29,090 nt of DNA from JBGSYN01 sp041750975 (GTDB taxonomy: Bacteria; Pseudomonadota; Alphaproteobacteria; Geminicoccales; Geminicoccaceae): the NCBI GenBank assembly GCA_041750975.1, contig JBGSYN010000266.1:1-29090 (forward strand). The letters are read 5' to 3'. A model generated the notes under the pieces. That model was not told where the DNA came from. It searched no databases and saw only the letters and a list, made by a program, of their open reading frames with translations. Made by a program: the position numbers and the translations under genes. Below, piece after piece: positions 23,714 to 29,090 of the stretch (its first letter is position 1; each line of letters begins with the position of its first letter).

Positions 23714-25437
23714 AACTAGTAGCCGCATCGGCGCCATGGCTCATCGCCCTGTTGCTGGCGGGACCGCTCGTCGCGGGGTTACTCGGAACGTTGCTGCCGG
23801 CGCTGGGCTATCTGCCGGCGATCGGCGCCCGCGAGATTGGCTCTACCGTGTTCAGGGAAATGTTGGCAGAGCCAGGGCTGGCGCGGGCGGCCTGGCTCTC
23901 GGCGACAACCGGGCTGATCGGCGCCGGCCTCGCTCTCGCGGTCGCCATGGCGATCATGGCGGTCTTTGCCGGCAGCCGCTGGTGGCGCGCTATCCGCACT
24001 GCAACACCGGCCTTTCTCGCCGTACCGCATGCGGCTTTGGCGATCGGCCTCGTTTTCCTGATCGCACCCTCGGGCCTGCTTGTCCGTTTCGCCATCGCCC
24101 TAAGCGGGATCGATCGGACGGTCCCGCCCGACTGGCTGATCGTCAACGATTCGAACGGCATTGCCCTGATCGCGGGCCTCGCCCTGCGTGAAGCGCCGTT
24201 CCTGCTCTTTACGCTGATTGCCGCGACCCACCCGTTCGAGACCGAGCGCCAGTTCAAGATCGCCCGCTCGCTCGGCTACAATGCCGCGGAAGTGTGGCTG
24301 TCCGTGCTGCTGCCGCAACTTTATCGCCGCATCCGCCTACCGGTCCTGATCGTTATTGCCTACGGCGTCACCAATGCCGAGATCGCTCTGGTGCTCGGTC
24401 CGACCAGTCCACCGACCTTGACGCTGCTCATTCTCGAATGGTTTCGCGACCCGGACGTGGCGAGACGCCTCATTGGCGCTGCGGCGGCCGCCATGGAAAT
24501 CGGGCTGGTGGTTCTGTGTATCTTTCTTTGGCTCGTCATCGAGCGAATCCTGACTTCGTGGCGGCAAAAGCTCGTGAATGCCGGCCGGGTGCGACCGCTT
24601 GCGGTCATCGCGACATGGAGCGGACGATCTGCTGCCGGACTGGTCTATGCCTTGGGCCTGCTCGCGATGAGTGTCTTGATGCTGTGGTCGGTTACCGGGC
24701 GATGGCGCTTTCCCGATCCCTGGCCCGACAGCCTTTCACTTGCCGCCTGGGTGCGCTCCGGCGACGAGGTTTCGACAGCACTCGGCACGACGCTCGGCAT
24801 CGGCCTCATCGCCTCGGTTCTGGCACTCGTGCTCGCGGTGCTGGCCTTCGAGAATAGGAATGCGCGGCGGGGTGTTCCTCGTAACTTAGGACGGAAAACC
24901 CAGAATTTGGGTATTGCCGCACTCTATATTCCTCTGCTGATACCGCAGATCAGCTTCATTTTCGGCCTGCAGATCGCCATGATCCGAAGTGGTCTCGACG
25001 GCCGCTGGGCGGGTGTCATCCTCTCCCACCTGGTTTTCGTCATCCCCTATACGGCCCTGATCCTGATCGATCCCTACCGCAAGCTCGACCCACGCTTCGC
25101 CCGCACGGCGCGCTCCCTCGGTCACGGTCCCTGGTCCGTATTTCTCCACGTCAACCTGCCGCTCCTGGCACGGCCGCTGGCCTTTGCCTGGGCGATCGGC
25201 TTCAGTGTCTCATGCGCTCAATATCTGACGACGCTCTTTGTCGGTCAGGGCAGGGTGATGACCTTGAGCCTCGAGGCGCTGGCACTGATGGGTGGTGGCG
25301 ACCGCAGGCAGACGGCCGTGATGGCATTGCTGCTGGCCCTACTCCCTGTTGCGAGTTTCGGGCTGGCGGCTGCGATCCCGCGTCTTGCCTGGCCGCGCTT
25401 GTACCGGAGGCAGTCGGTGCGTACGAGACCGACATGA
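23710..25437 (+). CDS. ynjC: ABC transporter permease YnjC (fused double permease)
   Basis: About 575 residues in two homologous halves, each with several membrane segments and an EAA-like loop (ERQFKIARSLGYNAAEVWLSVLLP, and DPRFARTARSLGHGPWSVFLHVNLP). It thus supplies both channel halves in one chain, as in YnjC (COG4135) and ThiP. No ATG or GTG start is available. CTG 23710 overlaps the ynjB stop (CTGA) and yields an intact first helix; TTG 23752 would cut it. The stop overlaps ynjD as ATGA. I therefore draw CTG 23710, with the exact start uncertain. Confidence 0.88.
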   Translation: MKLVAASAPWLIALLLAGPLVAGLLGTLLPALGYLPAIGAREIGSTVFREMLAEPGLARAAWLSATTGLIGAGLALAVAMAIMAVFAGSRWWRAIRTATPAFLAVPHAALAIGLVFLIAPSGLLVRFAIALSGIDRTVPPDWLIVNDSNGIALIAGLALREAPFLLFTLIAATHPFETERQFKIARSLGYNAAEVWLSVLLPQLYRRIRLPVLIVIAYGVTNAEIALVLGPTSPPTLTLLILEWFRDPDVARRLIGAAAAAMEIGLVVLCIFLWLVIERILTSWRQKLVNAGRVRPLAVIATWSGRSAAGLVYALGLLAMSVLMLWSVTGRWRFPDPWPDSLSLAAWVRSGDEVSTALGTTLGIGLIASVLALVLAVLAFENRNARRGVPRNLGRKTQNLGIAALYIPLLIPQISFIFGLQIAMIRSGLDGRWAGVILSHLVFVIPYTALILIDPYRKLDPRFARTARSLGHGPWSVFLHVNLPLLARPLAFAWAIGFSVSCAQYLTTLFVGQGRVMTLSLEALALMGGGDRRQTAVMALLLALLPVASFGLAAAIPRLAWPRLYRRQSVRTRPT

Positions 25438-26087
25438 CCCTCGTCCTCGACAGACTATCGATTGCCGTCCCCGGCAAAACCCTGCTTGCCGATTTCAGCC
25501 TGAGTGTCCCGGGTGGTGAGATCGTCACCATCATGGGCCCAAGCGGCAGCGGCAAGACCATGCTCCTGAACTACCTCACTGGCCACCTGCCGCAGGGGGT
25601 CCGCGCCGAAGGTTCTGTCCGGCTCGGCGACCGCCGCATCGAAAATTTGCCGCCCGAACGCCGCGGTCTCGGTATGCTTTTTCAGGACGATCTGCTCTTC
25701 CCGCATATGAGCCTCGGCGAAAACCTGATGTTTGCCGTACCCCGGACCATCAAGGGACGGCGCGACCGCCGATGCTGCGCCGACCGGGCACTATCCTGGG
25801 CGCAACTCGAGGGCCTGTTCGATCGTGACGTCGACACCCTCTCTGGCGGTCAACGCAGCCGTGCTGCCCTGATGCGGGCACTTCTCGCCGAACCAAGCGC
25901 CATGCTGCTCGACGAGCCCTTCACCGCACTCGACAGCAACCTCAAGAACGAAATCCGCACCTTTACCTTCGATCATCTCAAAACGCGCGGCATTCCGACC
26001 CTGCTCGTCACCCACGATCCCACCGACGCCCAAGCCGCCGGCGGTCCAGTGCTTGAGCCGTGGAAAGATTATTATCCTATCAACTAA
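25434..26087 (+). CDS. ynjD: ABC transporter ATP-binding protein YnjD
   Basis: 217 residues. Walker A GPSGSGKT (35-42), Q-loop Gln84, signature LSGGQRSR (136-143), Walker B MLLDEP (157-162) and switch His194 (THDPTDA) are complete. The short length and the ending just past the switch His match YnjD (COG4136), which lacks the extra C-terminal domain of sugar ATPases. ATG 25434 overlaps the ynjC stop. It energises YnjC. The short chain makes it an unlikely shared ATPase for the MalFG-type permeases nearby, whose ATPases are longer. Confidence 0.92.
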   Translation: MTLVLDRLSIAVPGKTLLADFSLSVPGGEIVTIMGPSGSGKTMLLNYLTGHLPQGVRAEGSVRLGDRRIENLPPERRGLGMLFQDDLLFPHMSLGENLMFAVPRTIKGRRDRRCCADRALSWAQLEGLFDRDVDTLSGGQRSRAALMRALLAEPSAMLLDEPFTALDSNLKNEIRTFTFDHLKTRGIPTLLVTHDPTDAQAAGGPVLEPWKDYYPIN

Positions 26088-26390
26088 AAGAAAGCAACCA
26101 TATTTTTTGCTAAACGGCGCGGCAATTCGTTTGTGCATTCTTTGGCAATTCCAATGATGCGAAAGGATTTGCGAAAACCTCTCGTGCCCTCCTCGGCAAG
26201 CAAGCGTCTAATGATTGCGAAATAAATCGTTCGTGTAAAATTGTATTCCATCTTTCGAACATGCCGAAATGCCCAGCGGACAATTCGTTCGTGAAAAACA
26301 CTTTCGGCGTATTGCCTTAGCATTCGATGCCCGTCGACCGACCTGCCACACTATCATATCCGCGGCGGTATCGCTAGGAATATATAACGG
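26088..26390. repeat. AT-rich intergenic region with degenerate direct repeats
   Basis: Bases 26101-26280 are about 44% GC by count, well below the neighbouring genes. Related words recur: AATTCGTTTGTG (26124), AAATCGTTCGTGTAAAA (26225) and AATTCGTTCGTGAAAAA (26282), and ATGATGCGAAA (26154) with ATGATTGCGAAA (26211). Minus-strand frames cross it but look like by-products of the repeats. No gene is supported. Confidence 0.45.
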
Positions 26391-26392
26391 CA

Positions 26393-26518
26393 AACAATAA
26401 GGCGTGCCGTCCGTGTGCCTGAAGACCCACTGGCCTTCGGGCGATAGCTCGGCGGCGAGATCGTAGTGGGTAGCTGCCGGCGTCGCCCGGGGGGTGCGAC
26501 GCCCCCCGAGGATTTTTT
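26393..26518 (+). ncRNA. Candidate structured small RNA or long 3' UTR, family unknown
   Basis: A 7-bp stem ACCCACT/AGTGGGT (26425-26431 with 26465-26471) encloses two hairpins. One is GCC-TTCG-GGC (26433-26442), a classic UUCG tetraloop on the plus strand; the other is CTCG-GCGG-CGAG (26448-26459), extended by GAT/ATC. AGGC/GCCT (26400-26403, 26417-26420) may form a 5' stem. A strong terminator ends it at 26518. TATATA at 26381-26386 could be a -10, but no good -35 is seen. Either a separate sRNA or the processed 3' end of the ynjBCD transcript is possible. It matches no RNA family I recognise. Confidence 0.5.
26488..26518 (+). terminator. Strong rho-independent terminator
   Basis: CGGGGGG (26488-26494) pairs perfectly with CCCCCCG (26502-26508), with a further T-G pair and a 5-base loop. 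The run TTTTTT at 26513-26518 follows on the plus strand. It stops transcripts from the ynjBCD side just before the convergent sugar-transporter operon, whose last stop is at 26526. Confidence 0.85.
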
Positions 26519-26525
26519 GGCAGCG

Positions 26526-27863
26526 TCAGGTAGGCTCGCCGAGGCGCTGGAAGATGGCGATCATCTCCAACTGCACATCGGCGACGGCGGCTGCGGGATC
26601 CTTGCCGTTGACAAGCACGTTCTGCATTTCCTTCTGGACGACGGTCTGGGTCATGACCTCGGAGAGGCCCTGGGTCAGTTTGCCGGGCCAGAAGAGGGTA
26701 TGGCCCTCCGCTACGGTCTGCAAGAGGTCGTTGAAGACCGGCTTATCGGTCCAGAACGGATCTTCCGTCATTTTGGTGTAGACCGGGAAGTAACGACCGC
26801 CAGCCTCGATGATGAAGTTCGAGTAGTTGTCCGGCTCGACGAAGGTTGAGACCAGGCCCTTGGCGAGATCCGGATAGGGCGACAGCGTGAAGACGCCGTA
26901 ATAGTCGGAGTACATGTCGCGATGGCGGCCTGCAGGTCCGCCCGGCGGCGAGAACAGGCCGGTGCCTTCGAGGAACGGGCTGTTGTTGGTCAGCAGATTG
27001 GAATAAATGCTCGTCGGGTTGAGGGCATAGGCGACCTGTCCTGCCTCGAACGCCTTGTTGTTGCCGGAATTGTCCCAGCTCAAAACACCGCGCGGGATGA
27101 TCTTGTCATCATTGTACATTCGATTGATGAGCCTGAAGGCTTCGACCGAGCCTTCCGATTCGAAGGCGGGGCGTCCCTGCTCGTCGACCAGCTTTCCGCC
27201 ATAAGGCCAGACCACCGACATGATCTCGCGCAGGCTGTCGGACGGGGTGAGGCCCAATGCCATCCCATAGGCATAAAAGGGCGGCTGGTTGACCTTTTTC
27301 GCAGCCTCGATGAAGGCTTCCCAAGTTAGCGGATAATCCTTGACCCCTGCTGCCTCGAACTTGTCCATGCGGACGTGGGCCGCCATCGGGTTCAAGCCCA
27401 TCGGGGCGCCGTAATATTTTCCGTCCTGTTCGGCGAGTGGCATGATCGCTTCGTTGATGCCGCCTTCCTCCGCGCGCATCGTCTCGACGATATCGCTGAT
27501 GTCGAGCAGGTGGCCGTTCTCGCGCCAGGTCACCATCTGGTTCTCGCTGACGCGGGTGACGTCGGGCGGAGCCCCGACCTCGAGGGCGGCCGCCATGCGG
27601 GTGGCGAGCTCGCCGCCCGGGACCTTGACGATCTCGACCTCGTCGTCGCTCAACCCGGCGCTCTTGGCGAATTCCATGGTCTGGTCGATCAGGATCTGAT
27701 CGGCGGTCTCGTTGAAATTGGGCTGCAGCCAGAAGATCAGCTTCTGGTCGCGGTCCTGGGCCTGCGCCGGCCGGCTCAAAAGCAGGTTGGGCGTGGCGGC
27801 AATGGCCGCGGTTCCGGCGCCGAGTTGCACGGCACGCCTGCGTGTCAGTCTGTTCAAAGCCAT
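26526..27863 (-). CDS. Sugar ABC transporter substrate-binding protein with Tat signal (second system)
   Basis: 445 residues, family 1 solute-binding protein (COG1653). The N-terminus has twin arginines (LTRRRAVQLG) and a signal ending near PAQAQD. Typical blocks are LIFWLQPNF, PPDVTRVSENQM, GKYYGAPMGLNPMA and VLSWDNSGNNKAFEAGQVAYALN. Two ATGs are adjacent; 27863 has GGGAG six bases upstream, 27866 only three. It is the last gene of the operon in this window, after two permeases, and ends 38 bases from the terminator on the other strand. The ligand is unknown. It is only distantly similar to the binding protein at 18286. Confidence 0.9.
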   Translation of the reverse strand: MALNRLTRRRAVQLGAGTAAIAATPNLLLSRPAQAQDRDQKLIFWLQPNFNETADQILIDQTMEFAKSAGLSDDEVEIVKVPGGELATRMAAALEVGAPPDVTRVSENQMVTWRENGHLLDISDIVETMRAEEGGINEAIMPLAEQDGKYYGAPMGLNPMAAHVRMDKFEAAGVKDYPLTWEAFIEAAKKVNQPPFYAYGMALGLTPSDSLREIMSVVWPYGGKLVDEQGRPAFESEGSVEAFRLINRMYNDDKIIPRGVLSWDNSGNNKAFEAGQVAYALNPTSIYSNLLTNNSPFLEGTGLFSPPGGPAGRHRDMYSDYYGVFTLSPYPDLAKGLVSTFVEPDNYSNFIIEAGGRYFPVYTKMTEDPFWTDKPVFNDLLQTVAEGHTLFWPGKLTQGLSEVMTQTVVQKEMQNVLVNGKDPAAAVADVQLEMIAIFQRLGEPT

Positions 27864-27900
27864 CATGCTCTCCCTTGATGCGGTGGCTGCCAAAACGAGT

Positions 27901-28746
27901 TCACATCCGCACGGCTCCAACCGTGAGACCTGTGATCAGGAAACGCTGGAAAACGAAGTAAACGACGAGCGGCGGGACGGCGCTCAGTAAGGTCGACGCC
28001 ATCATCGGTCCCCAGAAGAAGACATCCTCGACGATGAAGCTCGGGATACCGGTGGGGATGGTTCTGACCGACGTGCTGGTGACCAGGACCGAGGCGTAGA
28101 TGTATTCGTTCCAGGACAGGGTGAACGAAAAAAATGCGACGACGGCAAGGGCCGGGACGGTGATCGGCAGGATGATGCGGAACAGGACGCCGAGCCGGCT
28201 GCAGCCGTCGATCAGGCCGGCTTCCTCGATCTCGACCGGAATGGAGAGGAAGTATCCCATCAGCAGCCAGGTGCAGAACGGCACGGTGAAGCCGAGATAG
28301 ACCCAGACCAGTCCGTTGAGCGTATTCTGGAGGCCAACGCTCAAGAGGATCGCGAGGATCGGGATGAAGAGCATCGAGTGCGGCATGAGATAGGTATAGA
28401 CCAGCGCCCGCGCATAGAAGCGGCGGCCTGGAAAATCGAGCCGGGTCAAAGCGTAAGCACCGAGCGAGGCGAAGACCAGCGAGAAGAGCGTCGTCACCAG
28501 GCCGACGATCAGGCTATTGATGAAATAGGTCGCGAAGTAGGTCTTCTCGAACAGGATACGGTAATTGTCGAGAGTGGGGCTCGTGGGCCAAAGCGTGACA
28601 CCAGGACCGTAGATCTCGCTTTGATCCTTCAACGAGGTGACGATCATCCAATAGAGCGGCGCAAGCGTCCAGAACATCAAGACGATCAGGGCGAAGCTGC
28701 CGAGCCAGAAATAGAAGCTTGCCACCGCAGTTTTGGTCTTGAGCAT
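27901..28746 (-). CDS. Sugar ABC transporter permease, MalG type (second system)
   Basis: 281 residues, six membrane segments, EAA loop EIEEAGLIDGCSRLGVLFRIILP, end motif TGLTVGAVRM. ATG 28746 comes two bases after the stop of the MalF-type gene, so the pair is tightly coupled, and it lies 37 bases before the binding-protein gene. The order permease-permease-binding protein differs from the uxuA operon, where the binding protein comes first, so the two systems are not a recent duplication. Confidence 0.9.
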   Translation of the reverse strand: MLKTKTAVASFYFWLGSFALIVLMFWTLAPLYWMIVTSLKDQSEIYGPGVTLWPTSPTLDNYRILFEKTYFATYFINSLIVGLVTTLFSLVFASLGAYALTRLDFPGRRFYARALVYTYLMPHSMLFIPILAILLSVGLQNTLNGLVWVYLGFTVPFCTWLLMGYFLSIPVEIEEAGLIDGCSRLGVLFRIILPITVPALAVVAFFSFTLSWNEYIYASVLVTSTSVRTIPTGIPSFIVEDVFFWGPMMASTLLSAVPPLVVYFVFQRFLITGLTVGAVRM

Positions 28747-28748
28747 GG

Positions 28749-29090
28749 CTAGACCGACCGGTTCTGCAGCATGCGCCTGGTGATCAAGATAATGAAGATC
28801 ACCAGAAACGGCAGGAAGACGAGATTGACCGCGGAGCCGATGCCCAAGCGACCGCTCCCGATGGCGAGATTATAGGCGAAGTTGGGCAGGATCTCGGTGC
28901 GATTGGCGGGGGCACCATTGGTCAGAATGTGGACGACGACGATGCTGGTCGAGGTGAAGACAGTCGACAGCATCACAGTAATCATGAAGACGTGCCGCAT
29001 CGAGGGCACCGTGATGTGCCGGAACTGCTGCAACCGGGAAGCCCCATCGATTTCCGCCGCCTCGAAGAGGTCGCGGGGGATGGCTTGCAG
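28749..29090 (-). CDS. Sugar ABC transporter permease, MalF type (partial, runs off the right edge)
   Basis: The last 113 residues of a MalF/UgpA-type permease; the frame stays open to the window edge, so the gene begins to the right. The EAA loop is complete (FEAAEIDGASRLQQFRHITVP), followed by the last two or three membrane segments. It ends two bases before the MalG-type gene. An ATPase gene for this system may lie beyond the edge, on the upstream side. Confidence 0.88.
   Translation of the reverse strand: MQAIPRDLFEAAEIDGASRLQQFRHITVPSMRHVFMITVMLSTVFTSTSIVVVHILTNGAPANRTEILPNFAYNLAIGSGRLGIGSAVNLVFLPFLVIFIILITRRMLQNRSV

Noticed and set aside
26084..26323. Minus-strand 79-codon frame in the AT-rich gap
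   Set aside because: Three overlapping short frames appear there at once, none with a good ribosome site; the repeats explain the open frames better.

Overview
The window reads as chromosomal DNA of a GC-rich alphaproteobacterium. Three things suggest this: an AztABC-type zinc transporter with a Zur-like box, a SitABCD/MntR manganese operon, and MalFG-type sugar transporters with twin-arginine substrate-binding proteins. No rRNA, tRNA, IS element, CRISPR array or phage gene is visible, and the genus cannot be named from this stretch alone.

Left part (1-12.5 kb). After the tail of a DUF4399 gene and a strong inverted repeat comes a large exported caspase-like protein (caspase, two cadherin-like repeats, SH3b and an FGE-fold domain without the catalytic cysteines). 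A possible 37-residue membrane peptide precedes it. Then follows a metal-homeostasis block. The minus-strand operon sitA-sitB-sitC-sitD-mntR (7236 to 3090) imports Mn(II)/Fe(II) and encodes its own Mn-sensing repressor. Divergent from it, across a 93-bp gap with a TTAG-N6-CTAA dyad, run a DUF1007 protein, a NicO/RcnA-type Ni/Co transporter and an amidohydrolase. Converging on these is aztA-aztB-aztC (12320 to 9747), a zinc importer. It has a Zur-like box upstream and a 43-codon membrane-peptide ORF as a possible first cistron. The two binding proteins carry different metal ligands: His-His-Glu-Asp in SitA, three His plus Asp and a His-rich loop in AztC.

Middle (12.5-16.4 kb). A VOC protein and a YafY-type WYL regulator form a pair with a perfect palindromic operator. 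An orphan ribbon-helix-helix protein follows, with a dyad that runs into its start codon. Next are a frameshifted RTX-like gene and a PadR regulator with a His-rich N-terminus resembling nickel-responsive YqjI.

Right part (16.4-29.1 kb). A minus-strand operon holds a dimeric alpha/beta-barrel protein, mannonate dehydratase (uxuA), a sugar-binding protein and two permeases; it contains no ATPase gene, so an ATPase shared from elsewhere is likely. Divergently, an APH-family kinase is fused operonically to ynjB-ynjC-ynjD, a complete but uncharacterised ABC importer, which suggests uptake coupled to phosphorylation. Downstream lie an AT-rich stretch with degenerate repeats and a structured candidate RNA (UUCG-capped hairpin inside a three-way junction, then a strong terminator). 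The window ends in a second MalFG-type sugar transporter operon that runs off the right edge.
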